Origin: a bacterium
Lineage (GTDB): Bacteria > Zhuqueibacterota > QNDG01 > DSAB01
NCBI GenBank assembly: GCA_011388275.1
Contig: DSAB01000092.1
Location: forward strand, 1 to 60,070
Length of the DNA stretch: 60,070 nt
Reading direction: 5' to 3'
Under the pieces are notes generated by a model. The model saw only the letters and a list, made by a program, of their open reading frames with translations. It made no database searches and was not told the DNA's origin. Below are positions 1 through 11,367 of this stretch, in pieces. The translations under genes were made by a program, and so were the position numbers. Within the stretch, counting starts at the first letter, position 1. Every line of letters begins with the position of its first letter.

Positions 1-60
1 CGTCAGGACCGGAAGACCTTTTTCTTTTGACATCTAACTATCTCACGTTTTTTCCAGCCC

Positions 61-149
61 TTCGAAATTCGAAATGCTTTTCCGCTTCGCGCTTCGCGCT
101 CTGCGATCTGCGTCTTTTCGCCTTACGAATGACGATTTACGCATTACGG
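61..149. repeat. Iterated short-word low-complexity spacer
   Basis: The left-edge spacer is built from short words repeated with drift. TTCGAAATTCGAAAT lies at 61-75, CGCTTCGCGCTTCGCGCT at 83-100, CTGCGATCTGCGTC at 101-114, and TTACG/GACGATTTACG/GCATTACGG at 123-149. GAAATGCTT occurs at 71-79 and again at 162-170. No convincing gene is present in 1-281. The remaining part is AT-rich and carries the lepA promoter. Confidence 0.45.
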
Positions 150-244
150 CTTTTTCAATCCGAAATGCTTCTCTCCTACACGCTTCTTTCACCTTTCTGG
201 TTTTTTTCGGCCGCCTGAAAAATATTTTCCTTATTTTTTCATCA

Positions 245-273
245 TTGACTATCGATTGTAAAATCGATATATT
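245..273 (+). promoter_or_regulatory. Sigma70-like promoter of lepA
   Basis: TTGACT (245-250) and TATATT (268-273) are separated by 17 bp. The -10 box ends only 8 nt before the lepA ATG, so transcription should start at about 280 and give a nearly leaderless mRNA. The spacer carries the inverted repeat ATCGAT-tgtaaa-ATCGAT. No Shine-Dalgarno sequence precedes the start codon. Confidence 0.55.
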
Positions 274-281
274 TTAATTCT

Positions 282-2078
282 ATGCAAAAACAGGACATTC
301 GAAATTTCTGCATCATCGCCCATATCGACCACGGGAAATCCACTCTGGCCGACCGGCTGCTGGAAGCCACGCACACCGTGTCTCCCCAGGCCATGATCGA
401 CCAGGTTCTGGACAACATGGACCTGGAGAGGGAACGGGGCATCACCATCAAGGCCCACGCCATCACGATGTATTATGAGGCCCCCGACGGCCGGCGGTAT
501 CACCTGAACCTGATCGACACACCGGGCCATGTGGATTTTTCCTATGAGGTCTCACGAAGCCTGGCCGCCTGCGAAGGGGCCCTGCTCCTGGTGGATGCCT
601 CCCAGGGCGTGGAAGCCCAGACACTCAGCAATATCTACCTGGCCATGGAGAACGACCTCACCCTCATCCCGGTCATCAATAAAATAGACCTGGCCAATGC
701 GCAGACCGAAGCGGTAAAAATTCAGATCCAGGAACTTCTGGGCGTGGAGGAAGACGAAATTCTTTCGGCCAGCGCCAAACAGGGCCTGGGTATCGAGGAA
801 ATTCTGGAATCCGTGGTCAAACGCATTCCCCCGCCGGCGGGAGAAACCGGATCTCCCCTGCGGGCTTTGATTTTCGACTCCGTTTTCGATTATTACCGGG
901 GAGTCATCGCCTACATTCGTGTCGTGGACGGCCAGGTCGCAAAGGGAGACCGGATTCGTTTCATGGCCGGACAAAAAGAGTTCGAGGTGGACGAGGTCGG
1001 CACCCTGCATCTTCACCGCCTCCACCGGGATCATTTGCAGACGGGTGAAGTGGGTTATCTCATTGCGAGTGTGAAAAACCTCAAAGACGCCCGTGTCGGC
1101 GATACCATCACCCACGCCGACCGTTCCGCGGCAAAGCCCCTGAAGGGCTTTCAGGAACCGAAATCCATGGTGTTTTCCGGCCTGTTCCCGGCTGACGCGG
1201 ATGACCTGGACGAGCTGCGCAACGCCCTGGACCGGCTTCAGCTCAACGACGCGGCTCTGAACATTCAGCCCGAAAGCTCGGAGGCGCTCGGTTTTGGGTT
1301 CCGAGTAGGATTTCTGGGGCTGCTTCATATGGAAATCGTCCAGGAACGTCTCGAACGGGAATACGGCCAGAATCTCATCACAACCATTCCCAATGTTCAG
1401 TACCGCGTCACGCTCAGAGAAGGCGGTGTGCGGCTCATCGACAAGCCCACGGACCTGCCCGCTTCCAATAAAACAGACTGGATTGAGGAGCCGTATATCA
1501 CCGCCCAGATCATCACTCCATCCGAATATATCGGCAATCTCATGCAGCTTTCCCAGGAACGGCGGGGAATCTATAAAAACACCGACTACCTGGACGCCTC
1601 CCGGGTCAATCTTCACTATGAATTTCCTCTTTCGGAAATTATATTCGATTTTTACGACAAGCTGAAGACTCTGTCGCGCGGCTATGCCTCGTTTGATTAC
1701 GAATTTCTTGATTTTCGGCGTTCTGACCTGGTTCGTCTTGACATTCGTATCAACAGCGATCCGGTGGACGCGCTCTCCATGATCGTGCACAGGGACAAGG
1801 CCTATGAGTGGGGCCGGAAGCTTTCATTGAAATTGAGGGAGCTGATTCCCAGGCAGCTTTTCGAAGTCGCCATCCAGGCCACACTGGGTTCCAAAGCCAT
1901 CGCCCGGGAAACGGTCAAGCCCTTACGGAAAAACGTGACTGCCAAGTGTTACGGCGGCGATATTACCCGGAAACGGAAACTGCTCGAGAAACAGAAAGAG
2001 GGAAAGAAACGCATGAAACAGCTGGGAAAAGTGCAGATCCCCCAGGACGCCTTTCTGGCGGTTTTGAAAATACGCTGA
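282..2078 (+). CDS. lepA: Elongation factor 4 (LepA) GTPase
   Basis: Ribosome-associated translational GTPase of 598 aa, the usual LepA length. It acts on stalled or mistranslocated ribosomes in the cytoplasm, at the membrane under some conditions. G1 AHIDHGKST lies at residues 13-21, ERGITIK (switch I) at 51-57, DTPGH (G3) at 79-83 and NKID (G4) at 133-136. The C-terminus ends in the family-typical [11 protein letters not shown] segment. The N-terminus ([20 protein letters not shown]) aligns with known LepA proteins, so the ATG at 282 is secure although no ribosome binding site precedes it. hemW follows 41 nt later, a common bacterial pairing, so the two are probably co-transcribed. Identity is certain; regulation is inferred from the promoter immediately upstream. 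Confidence 0.98.
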   Translation: MQKQDIRNFCIIAHIDHGKSTLADRLLEATHTVSPQAMIDQVLDNMDLERERGITIKAHAITMYYEAPDGRRYHLNLIDTPGHVDFSYEVSRSLAACEGALLLVDASQGVEAQTLSNIYLAMENDLTLIPVINKIDLANAQTEAVKIQIQELLGVEEDEILSASAKQGLGIEEILESVVKRIPPPAGETGSPLRALIFDSVFDYYRGVIAYIRVVDGQVAKGDRIRFMAGQKEFEVDEVGTLHLHRLHRDHLQTGEVGYLIASVKNLKDARVGDTITHADRSAAKPLKGFQEPKSMVFSGLFPADADDLDELRNALDRLQLNDAALNIQPESSEALGFGFRVGFLGLLHMEIVQERLEREYGQNLITTIPNVQYRVTLREGGVRLIDKPTDLPASNKTDWIEEPYITAQIITPSEYIGNLMQLSQERRGIYKNTDYLDASRVNLHYEFPLSEIIFDFYDKLKTLSRGYASFDYEFLDFRRSDLVRLDIRINSDPVDALSMIVHRDKAYEWGRKLSLKLRELIPRQLFEVAIQATLGSKAIARETVKPLRKNVTAKCYGGDITRKRKLLEKQKEGKKRMKQLGKVQIPQDAFLAVLKIR

Positions 2079-2119
2079 AGCGGTCCCGGCAGAAAATCAG
2101 TATTTTAAAGATCCGATTC

Positions 2120-3235
2120 ATGAATCAATCCAGAGCCGCAAACATTTATATCCATTTCCCCTTTTGTCTTCAAAAGTGCGGATATTGTGATTTTTACTCC
2201 GTAACCGGAGACATGGATGATATGACAGCTTACCTGGAGGCTCTGGAGCTGGAGCTGTCCGGTTCCGTTTTCGCCGCTTCGCCCGAGGTCGAAATTCGAA
2301 GCGTGTACATTGGAGGCGGCACGCCCTCGCTCATGCCCGCGCCGCTGTTGCAAAAGCTGTTTGTCATGCTGAGAGAACGCTTTACAATCCGGAACACGGA
2401 AATCACCCTGGAAGCCAATCCCCGGCCCGATCTGAACAGTCTGCTTCCGCTCATGAAAAATCTGGGCGTCAACAGACTGAGCCTGGGAATTCAGTCCCTG
2501 TCCGGCAAGGAGCTGGCTTTTCTCGGCAGGGACCATACCGTCGAAGACGCGATCCGGGCCGTGCAGTCCGCCCGTTCGGCGGGATTTGAAAACCTCGGCG
2601 CGGATCTCATCTTCGGCCTGCCCGGCCAGTCTCTCAAAACCTGGGAAAGGACTCTGGACGGCATTCTCGATCTGCCGCTGACCCACATCTCCGCGTACGC
2701 CCTTACCTGGCATACTCACAGCCCTCTCGGGCGGGCTCTGGTGCGGGGTGAAATCAAGCCTCTTTCGGATGACCGGACCGCGGATCAGTTTCTTCTGGCC
2801 CATAAACGGCTCGAAAAAAAAGGATTTGAACACTATGAAGTGTCCAATTTCGCCCGGCCGGGTTTCAGGTGCCGCCACAACGAAGACTGCTGGACAGGTG
2901 TCTCCTACCGCGGATACGGTCCGTCCGCCCACTCCTGGGACGGCCTCCGTCGTTTCTGGAATGTTGCAAATGTTCGGGAATACAATTCTCGGCTCATGAA
3001 CGGCCACTCTGCCGTTGCCGGAGAGGAAACCATTTCACCCGCCCGCCGCCGGCTGGAAAAACTGGCGTTGGGACTTCGGCGGAAGGAAGGCATCCCCCTG
3101 AATGCTGTCGAAACGGCCCGCGACTTCAGCGAATGGGGAGAAATGGGACTGATCCGAATCCATAAAGGGCATCTTGTGCTGACGGCATGCGGCCTGCTGC
3201 TGGCCGACGAACTAACTCTGCATTTGGCAGAATAA
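2120..3235 (+). CDS. hemW: HemW-like radical SAM protein (heme chaperone family)
   Basis: 371-aa radical SAM protein of the HemN/HemW family. The CxxxCxxC cluster motif is C16, C20, C23 in HFPFCLQKCGYC, and GGGTPS follows. HemW proteins bind heme and an iron-sulfur cluster and are thought to insert heme into respiratory enzymes. They are often misannotated as coproporphyrinogen dehydrogenase. The short N-terminus, direct start at the radical SAM core and C-terminal HemN_C-type region favour HemW. The heme-binding HNxxYW motif appears here as HNEDCW at about residues 250-255, with Cys in place of Tyr. The ATG at 2120 was chosen because it gives the normal N-terminus; the frame stays open upstream inside lepA without a domain there. 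It is probably translated from the lepA transcript. Confidence 0.92.
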   Translation: MNQSRAANIYIHFPFCLQKCGYCDFYSVTGDMDDMTAYLEALELELSGSVFAASPEVEIRSVYIGGGTPSLMPAPLLQKLFVMLRERFTIRNTEITLEANPRPDLNSLLPLMKNLGVNRLSLGIQSLSGKELAFLGRDHTVEDAIRAVQSARSAGFENLGADLIFGLPGQSLKTWERTLDGILDLPLTHISAYALTWHTHSPLGRALVRGEIKPLSDDRTADQFLLAHKRLEKKGFEHYEVSNFARPGFRCRHNEDCWTGVSYRGYGPSAHSWDGLRRFWNVANVREYNSRLMNGHSAVAGEETISPARRRLEKLALGLRRKEGIPLNAVETARDFSEWGEMGLIRIHKGHLVLTACGLLLADELTLHLAE

Positions 3236-3263
3236 AAAAAGTCCCGGACGGAATATCCGGGAC
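3233..3263 (-). terminator. Rho-independent terminator, convergent genes
   Basis: The stem GTCCCGGA (3241-3248) pairs with TCCGGGAC (3256-3263). On the minus strand a run of seven U follows the stem, so it terminates the TPR gene at 3287-4060. It may also slow plus-strand transcription from hemW. Confidence 0.8.
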
Positions 3264-3286
3264 TCTGGAATGTTGTTTAAAAGGAG

Positions 3287-4060
3287 CTAATAGTTCAATT
3301 TGCTGAGCATGGCTTTGGCTTCGGCCTTGAATTCGTCGTCATCTTCCTCCACCGAGGGAAGAGCCAGAGCCGCTTCCAGGGGCTCTTTCATCAGATCCCA
3401 GCGTTTCATGAATTCATAGGTCCGGGCCAGCTCCAGGTGATGTTCGATATGATCGGGATTGATTTCAATGGCTTTTTTAAAGTGCTCCACCGCCTCCTCA
3501 TTGCTTGCCGGAGGAACGCCGCCGTACAGCACCTTGGCGAAAAACTTCAGTACGCCGCTGAGATTGGCCACATTCTGATGCCAGCGTCCCAGCACATGAT
3601 GGACCAGATCCGCCTCGGGATTCAGCTCCAGCGACCGGGTCGCCGTTTCTTTGACCTGTTGAGACAGCTGGACCTTTTCCTTTCCGCCCCGGAAAAGAGC
3701 GAGCCGGCCCAGAGCCACGGAAAGGCGGAAATGCCCCTCCCAGCCGTCGGGGTTGACTTCAATGGCCTTCTCACACAGCATCCTGGCTTTTTCAAAGATC
3801 TCTTCTTTCTTTTCTTTCTGATTGTCGGGAAGTCGGTCGGCCCAATCCGTATACTGATCTCCGGCGTTCCAGAGTGCTTCGTAATTATCCGGATCCAGAT
3901 CGAGCACCTTCATGAAGACCTCGGCCGAGCCTTCATGATCCCATTTTTCCGCCAGGGAATGAGCCTTGGACATGAGTTCGGCAATCTCGGGACTGGCCTC
4001 CTGGCTCCATACCGGAAAAACGGCAAACAGGAAGAATACAAGGATGATCCCTTTCTTCAT
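3287..4060 (-). CDS. Exported TPR protein, RMDN-like
   Basis: 257-aa protein with a signal peptide (MKKGIILVFFLFAVFPVWSQ, probable cleavage after WSQ). It is therefore probably periplasmic or outer-membrane associated. Tetratricopeptide helices follow: AEVFMKVLDLDPDNYEALWNAG at about 46-67, ATRSLELNPEADLVHHVLGR at about 140-159, and EEAVEHFKKAIEINPDHIEH at about 188-207. The segment GRWHQNVANLSGVLKFFAK followed by a TPR resembles the RMDN/FAM82-type TPR family, which also occurs in Bacteroidota-like bacteria. It is a single gene with its own terminator, divergent from uvrA. The start has GGAGGG-type pairing 7-8 nt upstream. No enzymatic domain is visible and the precise role is unknown. Confidence 0.85.
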   Translation of the reverse strand: MKKGIILVFFLFAVFPVWSQEASPEIAELMSKAHSLAEKWDHEGSAEVFMKVLDLDPDNYEALWNAGDQYTDWADRLPDNQKEKKEEIFEKARMLCEKAIEVNPDGWEGHFRLSVALGRLALFRGGKEKVQLSQQVKETATRSLELNPEADLVHHVLGRWHQNVANLSGVLKFFAKVLYGGVPPASNEEAVEHFKKAIEINPDHIEHHLELARTYEFMKRWDLMKEPLEAALALPSVEEDDDEFKAEAKAMLSKLNY

Positions 4061-4084
4061 AATTCTTGCCCTCCTGATGGGTGT

Positions 4085-4114
4085 TAGACAATGGTCTTAA
4101 CGCGAGAATATAAG
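4085..4114 (+). promoter_or_regulatory. Candidate uvrA promoter
   Basis: TAGACA (4085-4090) and TATAAG (4109-4114) are separated by 18 bp in the 102-bp spacer between the divergent TPR gene and uvrA. I see no LexA-type palindrome in this spacer, so SOS control is not evident. Confidence 0.4.
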
Positions 4115-4162
4115 AGAATATTTAATTAAAAAAACAAACAAACACAAGGTGTTTTTAACAAA

Positions 4163-6985
4163 ATGAAAAATCATGATTATTTGGTCATCCGCGGAGCCAG
4201 GGAGCACAACCTGAAAAACATCAACCTGGATATTCCGCGAAATCAGCTGGTGGTCATTACAGGTCTTTCAGGTTCCGGAAAATCCTCTCTGGCCTTTGAC
4301 ACAATCTACGCCGAAGGTCAGAGGCGTTATGTGGAGTCTTTGTCGGCTTATGCCCGCCAGTTTCTGGGACTCATGGAAAAGCCCGATGTGGATGTCATCG
4401 AGGGCCTTTCACCGGCCATTTCCATTGAACAGCGTACGGCCGGAAAGAATCCCCGTTCCACTGTGGGAACCGTAACGGAAATCTACGATCACCTGCGCCT
4501 TTTATACGCCCGTATCGGCATCCCGTACTGCTATCAATGTGGACGGCGTATCGAAAAACAGACCGTGGAGCAGATGGTGGACTCGATCCTTCAGATGGAG
4601 GAGGGTTCAAGAATCATGATTCTCGCGCCTCTGATACGCGGGCGAAAAGGAGAATACCGGGATGTTTTTGAGCAGATCCGCAGGGACGGATATCTGAGAA
4701 TCCGGGTGGACGGCAAGCTGATGGATGTGGATCAACCCGTCAGGCTGGACAAACAGAAGAAGCACACCATCGAAGTGGTGGTCGACCGGTTGATTGTCAA
4801 TTCCACCATCGTCTCCCGATTGACCGATTCCCTGGAAACAGCCATGAATCTTTCGGGCGGCGTCGTTCTGGTCCACATCATCGACAGGGAAGAGCGCCTC
4901 TATTCCGCTAATTTTGCCTGTGTTCACTGCAATATCAGCTACGAAGAACCTTCACCCCGAATGTTTTCATTCAATTCACCCTACGGGGCGTGTCCGACCT
5001 GCAACGGGCTGGGAACCATCATGAAGATCGATCCGGACCTGGTCGTTCCCGATAAAACCAAAAGCATCAACGAAGGCGCTGTTATCCCCTGGGGTGAGTT
5101 ACGCGAAGGCTGGTACTTCAGCCGCCTTCAAACCCTTGCCAAAACTTGTGGATTCGATCTGGATACCCCTTTTCAGGATATGGAACCTGAACATCAGAAG
5201 CTGATTCTGGAAGGTTCAGGCGGCCGGGAATTTCGATTCAACTATCAGTCGGCAGACAGAAAAGCCAGCGGAGTGTTTATCAACGCTTTTGAAGGCATCG
5301 TGCAAAACCTGGAAAGACGCTACCATCAAACCCATTCCCAATATATACGGAACTGGATCGAAGGATTCATGAACGTCCTGACCTGCCCGGACTGCAAGGG
5401 AAGCCGGCTGAAAAAGGAAAGCCTGGCCGTGCGGGTTCATGAAAAAAACATTTACGATATCACCCGTCTTTCTATCAGGGATGTGTCCGCTTTCTTTCAA
5501 AAGTTGACTCTCAACAAACGCGAACAAACCATCGCCCATCAAATTCTGAAAGAGATCAATGCGCGCCTGCGTTTTCTCAGTGACGTGGGGCTCGACTACC
5601 TGAGTCTGGACCGGGCCACGGGCACTCTTTCGGGCGGCGAGGCACAGCGAATTCGTCTGGCCACCCAGATCGGTTCGCGTCTTGTCGGAGTTCTTTACAT
5701 TCTCGACGAACCCTCGATCGGCCTGCATCAGAGAGACAATCGGCGTCTAATCGACACGCTGTACGCCCTGCGCGATCTGGGAAATACGGTTCTGGTTGTA
5801 GAACACGACCGGGCCACAATCCAGGCGGCCGACTGGGTCATCGATCTGGGACCCGGAGCCGGAGATCACGGCGGTCAGGTAGTCGCCAGCGGCGCGCCTG
5901 ACAGAATCGCTTCGCATCCATCTTCCATCACCGGACATTATCTGGCAGGCAAACAGCAAATTCCGGTACCGGAAAACCGGCGCTCATTCGAAAAAAAACT
6001 CATACTCCTGGGAGCCAGAGGCAATAATCTCAAGTCCATCGATGTGCGTATTCCACTGGGAATCTTTGTGTGTGTCACAGGCGTATCAGGATCCGGAAAA
6101 TCCACCCTGATCAACGAAACCCTTTTCCCCCTTCTCCAGCGTCATTTCCACCGAAGCAAGGCCGTTCCTCTCCCCTGCGACGGGCTGGAGGGCATCGAAC
6201 ACATCGACAAGGTGATCGATATCGATCAGTCTCCGATCGGCAGAACGCCCCGGTCGAATCCGGCCACGTATACCGGCGTGTTCACCCACATACGGAATCT
6301 TTTTTCCCGGCTTCCGGATTCAAAGATAAGAGGTTACAAGCCGGGCCGGTTCAGTTTCAACGTAAAAGGCGGACGCTGTGAGGCGTGTGAAGGCGATGGG
6401 ATCATTAAAATCGAAATGCATTTTCTTCCCGATGTTTACGTGCCCTGCGAAATCTGCAAGGGAAAGCGCTACAACCGGGAAACCCTGGAGGTGAAATATC
6501 GGGGCTACTCCATCGCGGACATACTGGACATGACCGTTGAAGAAGCCTTTCGATTCTTTGATCGCATCCCCGCCATCCGGCGAAAACTCCAGACCCTGAC
6601 CGATGTGGGCCTGAGCTATATTCATCTCGGACAGCCCGCCACGACGCTTTCGGGCGGTGAGGCCCAGCGGGTCAAACTGTCCACCGAGCTGTCACGAATG
6701 TCCACAGGGAAGACTTTTTACATACTCGATGAACCCACAACCGGCCTTCATTTTGAAGACATCAAGATGCTTCTGACCGTTCTCAACAGCCTGGTCAACA
6801 AAGGAAACACTGTGGTGGTCATCGAACACAACCTGGATGTCATCAAAACCGCCGACTGGATCATCGATCTGGGGCCCGAAGGCGGAGATGGCGGCGGCCG
6901 CCTGGTGGCCGAAGGCCCGCCGGAATCGGTGATGAAAGAGGCGGCATCCTATACGGGACGCTTTCTGGAATCGGAACTGAATTAA
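4163..6985 (+). CDS. uvrA: Excinuclease ABC subunit A
   Basis: DNA-damage recognition ATPase of nucleotide excision repair, 940 aa, the normal length. It carries two ABC modules. The first has Walker A GLSGSGKS at about residues 34-41 and signature [12 protein letters not shown]. The second has Walker [10 protein letters not shown] and signature [12 protein letters not shown]. Zinc-binding cysteines are visible in CVHC/CPTC of the first module and in CEAC/CEIC of the second. UvrA dimers load UvrB at bulky lesions; uvrB and uvrC are not in this window. The ATG at 4163 is preceded by AAGGTG at an 11-nt spacing. The gene stands alone between a divergent TPR gene and a membrane-protein gene with its own promoter. 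Confidence 0.98.
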   Translation: MKNHDYLVIRGAREHNLKNINLDIPRNQLVVITGLSGSGKSSLAFDTIYAEGQRRYVESLSAYARQFLGLMEKPDVDVIEGLSPAISIEQRTAGKNPRSTVGTVTEIYDHLRLLYARIGIPYCYQCGRRIEKQTVEQMVDSILQMEEGSRIMILAPLIRGRKGEYRDVFEQIRRDGYLRIRVDGKLMDVDQPVRLDKQKKHTIEVVVDRLIVNSTIVSRLTDSLETAMNLSGGVVLVHIIDREERLYSANFACVHCNISYEEPSPRMFSFNSPYGACPTCNGLGTIMKIDPDLVVPDKTKSINEGAVIPWGELREGWYFSRLQTLAKTCGFDLDTPFQDMEPEHQKLILEGSGGREFRFNYQSADRKASGVFINAFEGIVQNLERRYHQTHSQYIRNWIEGFMNVLTCPDCKGSRLKKESLAVRVHEKNIYDITRLSIRDVSAFFQKLTLNKREQTIAHQILKEINARLRFLSDVGLDYLSLDRATGTLSGGEAQRIRLATQIGSRLVGVLYILDEPSIGLHQRDNRRLIDTLYALRDLGNTVLVVEHDRATIQAADWVIDLGPGAGDHGGQVVASGAPDRIASHPSSITGHYLAGKQQIPVPENRRSFEKKLILLGARGNNLKSIDVRIPLGIFVCVTGVSGSGKSTLINETLFPLLQRHFHRSKAVPLPCDGLEGIEHIDKVIDIDQSPIGRTPRSNPATYTGVFTHIRNLFSRLPDSKIRGYKPGRFSFNVKGGRCEACEGDGIIKIEMHFLPDVYVPCEICKGKRYNRETLEVKYRGYSIADILDMTVEEAFRFFDRIPAIRRKLQTLTDVGLSYIHLGQPATTLSGGEAQRVKLSTELSRMSTGKTFYILDEPTTGLHFEDIKMLLTVLNSLVNKGNTVVVIEHNLDVIKTADWIIDLGPEGGDGGGRLVAEGPPESVMKEAASYTGRFLESELN

Positions 6986-7035
6986 AAGATTTGTTTTTCC
7001 GTATGATCTTTTCAAGACCCGACTCAATAATTTTC

Positions 7036-7064
7036 TTGATTTTAGCGGATATTTTTTTTAATAT
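7036..7064 (+). promoter_or_regulatory. Sigma70-like promoter of the prenol-kinase fusion gene
   Basis: TTGATT (7036-7041) and TAATAT (7059-7064) are spaced 17 bp, within an AT-rich stretch 51 nt upstream of the ATG at 7115. Confidence 0.55.
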
Positions 7065-7114
7065 TTACGAATATACTTGTTCATCGGCAGATCGACCGAC
7101 AATAAAGGTTTATT

Positions 7115-8641
7115 ATGTCATGGTTTGAATTTCTGGTACGCGCGCCTGTTTCTGAATGGATCCGATTCGGACTCTTCCTCACTGGCATTCTTCTCTTTAT
7201 CGGCATCGCCGAGAAAACCCGTCTTGTTCTGAAATGGTCACCGGAAATCAATCGAAAACTGGTTCACATCCTTACAGGCGTATTGATCTTTTTCTCTCCC
7301 TGTTTTTTTGAATCCAACCGTCCCCTTGTCTGGATGGCGGTTTTATTTATAATTCTGGATTTTTGGGCCGTCAAGACCCGGCGCCTGCCGGGCATGCACG
7401 GCACGCGACATCGAAGCTACGGAACGGTTTTCTATCCCCTGTCCTTCCTGATTCTGGTCGTTCTATGCTGGCCGGATTACCAGTCCGTTCTGGTTGTGTC
7501 CATGGCTGTCATGGCCTTTTGTGACGCCGCAGCGGCTGTCATCGGAGAAAACATTCACAATCCGCATGAATACCGGCTCTGCCGCGACACCAAATCACTG
7601 GAAGGATCGGCCGTCATGGGTCTTTCAACCCTGATCGTTGTATCCCTGCTTCTGCCTGCAGCGGGAAAAATGGATCAGCTGAGTATCGGTTTGGGGACCG
7701 CCGTCCGGATCGCCGCAGTTACTGCGGTCATGGCAACCGTGCTGGAAGCCCTTTCCTCCCGCGGTTCCGATAATCTGAGTGTGCCCCTGGGCAGCGCCTT
7801 CGTCATTCACTTTTTCCTGACACAGAGTCCGGAGGCCCAAATGCAGTTTGCCGCGGGGATGGTCCTGGCCGGTTTGGTGGCATTCCTCTCGTACCGGGCC
7901 CGCTTTCTTTCGGCCTCCGGAAGCGCCGGAACGTTCATTCTGGCCACACTGATATTCGGTGTCGGAGGATGGACATGGAGTGTTCCCATCCTGACCTTCT
8001 TTCTTCTTTCCAGCCTGCTTTCCGAAGCAGGGAAAACCCACAAAAAACAGTTCGGCCTGATATTTGAAAAGTCCGGCCGGCGGGACATCGGACAGGTGCT
8101 GTCAAATGGAGGAATGGCCGGAATTTTACTTCTGGCATACAGTTTTCGGCCGTCGGCATTCTGGTACGCGCTGTATCTCGGCGCGTTGGCCGCAGCCAAC
8201 GCCGATACCTGGGCGACAGAGATCGGGGTTTTTTCACGTATCGATCCACGGTCGATCGTCGGCTTTCACACGGTTCCCGCCGGAACGTCAGGAGGAATTA
8301 CACTCCTGGGAACTCTGTCCGCTCTGGCGGGATCCCTGGTCATCGCTCTGAGCGGATGGCTGGCCGCGCCGGCGGCATTTGGTTATCATCCGGGCAGACG
8401 AATTTTCTGGGCGGTCACAGCCGCCGGGTTTCTGGCCAGTCTGGTAGACAGCATTCTGGGGGCGACGCTGCAGTCGCAGTATCGCTGCGCGGTATGCGGC
8501 AAGATCACGGAAAAGCGTTTTCATTGTCAGCAAAACCCGACACAGCGTGTCACCGGCCTGCCCTGGCTGGACAACGACCGGGTCAACGCGATCTGCTCGA
8601 TAAGCGGATCTGTATTTGTATGGATATTGACACGATTTTAA
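7115..8641 (+). CDS. Fusion of dolichol/phytol kinase-like and DUF92 (VTE6-like) membrane domains
   Basis: 508-aa polytopic membrane protein made of two families normally found separately. The N-terminal half (about 1-230) looks like a CTP-dependent polyprenol/phytol kinase (SEC59/VTE5 type), with RKLVHILTG at 47-55, FCDAAAAVIGE and TKSLEGS. The C-terminal half (about 250-508) is a DUF92/TMEM19 domain with ANADTWATEIG at about 359-369, GTSGG at about 389, VDSILGATLQ and a CAVC...C pair. In plants VTE5 phosphorylates phytol and the DUF92 protein VTE6 phosphorylates phytyl phosphate, so the fusion could convert an isoprenoid alcohol to its diphosphate. That function is an inference; the substrate is unknown. 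The gene has its own promoter and an AAAGG site 7 nt before the ATG. ugd follows 58 nt later. Confidence 0.8.
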   Translation: MSWFEFLVRAPVSEWIRFGLFLTGILLFIGIAEKTRLVLKWSPEINRKLVHILTGVLIFFSPCFFESNRPLVWMAVLFIILDFWAVKTRRLPGMHGTRHRSYGTVFYPLSFLILVVLCWPDYQSVLVVSMAVMAFCDAAAAVIGENIHNPHEYRLCRDTKSLEGSAVMGLSTLIVVSLLLPAAGKMDQLSIGLGTAVRIAAVTAVMATVLEALSSRGSDNLSVPLGSAFVIHFFLTQSPEAQMQFAAGMVLAGLVAFLSYRARFLSASGSAGTFILATLIFGVGGWTWSVPILTFFLLSSLLSEAGKTHKKQFGLIFEKSGRRDIGQVLSNGGMAGILLLAYSFRPSAFWYALYLGALAAANADTWATEIGVFSRIDPRSIVGFHTVPAGTSGGITLLGTLSALAGSLVIALSGWLAAPAAFGYHPGRRIFWAVTAAGFLASLVDSILGATLQSQYRCAVCGKITEKRFHCQQNPTQRVTGLPWLDNDRVNAICSISGSVFVWILTRF

Positions 8642-8699
8642 CGGGGTTGACACGAATTATCCTGATCACTCTGAATCGAAGGAATAGAAAGGAGACTCG

Positions 8700-10010
8700 A
8701 TGAAACTGGCTGTAATCGGAAGCGGATACGTCGGACTGGTAGCCGGAGCCTGCTTTGCCGAATCAGGCAACCAGGTGATCTGCATGGACAATGATCAAAA
8801 CAAGATCGACTCACTGAAAAATGGAATCATTCCCATCTATGAACCCGGCCTGGACACTCTCGTCAAACGCAATGTAGAAAGCGGCAAATTGACTTTTTCA
8901 ACGGACATGGAGTCTACAGTCAAGAATTCGGATATCCTTTTTATCGCGGTGGGCACGCCCCCTGATGAGGACGGATCAGCCGATTTGAGGCATGTCATTG
9001 CGGTCGCCAAATCCATCGGGAAATATATGGACCGTCCGAAAATTGTGGTGGATAAAAGCACAGTTCCTGTGGGAACCGCACAGAAAGTCAAAGAGGCTGT
9101 TCAGTCTGAAACCGCCATTCAGGTGGATGTGGTCTCCAACCCGGAGTTTCTGAAAGAAGGCGCCGCCATCGATGATTTCATGTATCCGGACCGAGTAATC
9201 ATCGGTACGAGCAATCCCGAAGTGGCCCAAACCATGCGAGACCTATATGAACCCTTTCTTCGAACGGGAAATCCAATTGTCATCATGGACGAAGTCAGCG
9301 CGGAACTGACCAAATACGCGGCCAATTCCATGCTGGCCACAAAAATCTCCTTCATGAACGAAATCGCCAACATGTGCGACCGGGTCGGCGCGGATGTGGA
9401 AATGGTTCGCAAGGGCATTGGATCCGATTCCCGAATCGGTTATTCCTTCATCTTCCCGGGCGTGGGATACGGCGGTTCCTGTTTCCCCAAGGATGTCAAG
9501 GCTCTGATTCGAAGTGCTGATTCATACGACTTTGACATGCGAATCCTTAAGGCTGTCGAGGCGGTCAATGAAGATCAGAAAAAGATTCTGATTCCAAAAA
9601 TTATCAATTATTTTTCATCAAATCTGAAGGGAAAAACATTGACCATATGGGGTCTGAGCTTCAAACCGAAGACCGACGACATGCGTGAAGCCCCTTCCCG
9701 GGTCATCATCGATGAACTCCATGGGCTGGGTGCCCGGCTCAAAGGTCACGACCCCGAAGCCATGGATGAGGCCCGCCGCCTGAAACTGGATGAAAAAATA
9801 ACCCTGTTCGATGACAATTATGAAGCGCTGAAAGACTCGGACGGCCTGATTCTGGTTACGGAATGGCTCGAATACCGCGAACCGGACTTTGACAGGATGA
9901 AAGCCTATATGAATACACCCGTTATTTTTGACGGCCGGAATATCTATAGGCCCAGAAAAATCCGCGAGATGGGTTTTACCTATTTCAGTATCGGCCGGCC
10001 GTTTTCGTAA
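8700..10010 (+). CDS. ugd: UDP-glucose 6-dehydrogenase
   Basis: 436-aa NAD-dependent enzyme oxidising UDP-glucose to UDP-glucuronate, a precursor for surface polysaccharides. The N-terminal Rossmann motif [10 protein letters not shown] lies at residues 8-17. The catalytic cysteine is in [10 protein letters not shown] (Cys at about 260). The C-terminal UDP-binding domain includes [14 protein letters not shown]. Length and order of the three domains (NAD-binding, central helix, UDP-binding) match the family. A close relative such as GDP-mannose dehydrogenase is less likely given these motifs. The start has a strong GAAAGGAG site 5-6 nt upstream. No glycosyltransferases sit next to it here; it is followed by eno after 42 nt. 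Confidence 0.95.
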   Translation: MKLAVIGSGYVGLVAGACFAESGNQVICMDNDQNKIDSLKNGIIPIYEPGLDTLVKRNVESGKLTFSTDMESTVKNSDILFIAVGTPPDEDGSADLRHVIAVAKSIGKYMDRPKIVVDKSTVPVGTAQKVKEAVQSETAIQVDVVSNPEFLKEGAAIDDFMYPDRVIIGTSNPEVAQTMRDLYEPFLRTGNPIVIMDEVSAELTKYAANSMLATKISFMNEIANMCDRVGADVEMVRKGIGSDSRIGYSFIFPGVGYGGSCFPKDVKALIRSADSYDFDMRILKAVEAVNEDQKKILIPKIINYFSSNLKGKTLTIWGLSFKPKTDDMREAPSRVIIDELHGLGARLKGHDPEAMDEARRLKLDEKITLFDDNYEALKDSDGLILVTEWLEYREPDFDRMKAYMNTPVIFDGRNIYRPRKIREMGFTYFSIGRPFS

Positions 10011-10040
10011 TAGAAACAGTCCGATCCTTCTTTCCATTGA

Positions 10041-11345
<1,305 letters not shown>

Positions 11346-11367
11346 AACAAGACTCAAATCCAATATA

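Noticed and set aside
552-1790. Long 412-aa reading frame on the minus strand opposite lepA
   Set aside because: It is antisense to a certain gene, lacks domain-like sequence and a ribosome binding site, and reflects codon bias of lepA.
4061-4162. LexA/SOS box upstream of uvrA
   Set aside because: No CTG-N10-CAG or GAAC-N4-GTTC type palindrome is visible in the spacer.
6984-7012. AAAAGAT/ATCTTTT stem after uvrA
   Set aside because: AT-only weak stem with a long loop; not strong enough to call a terminator.
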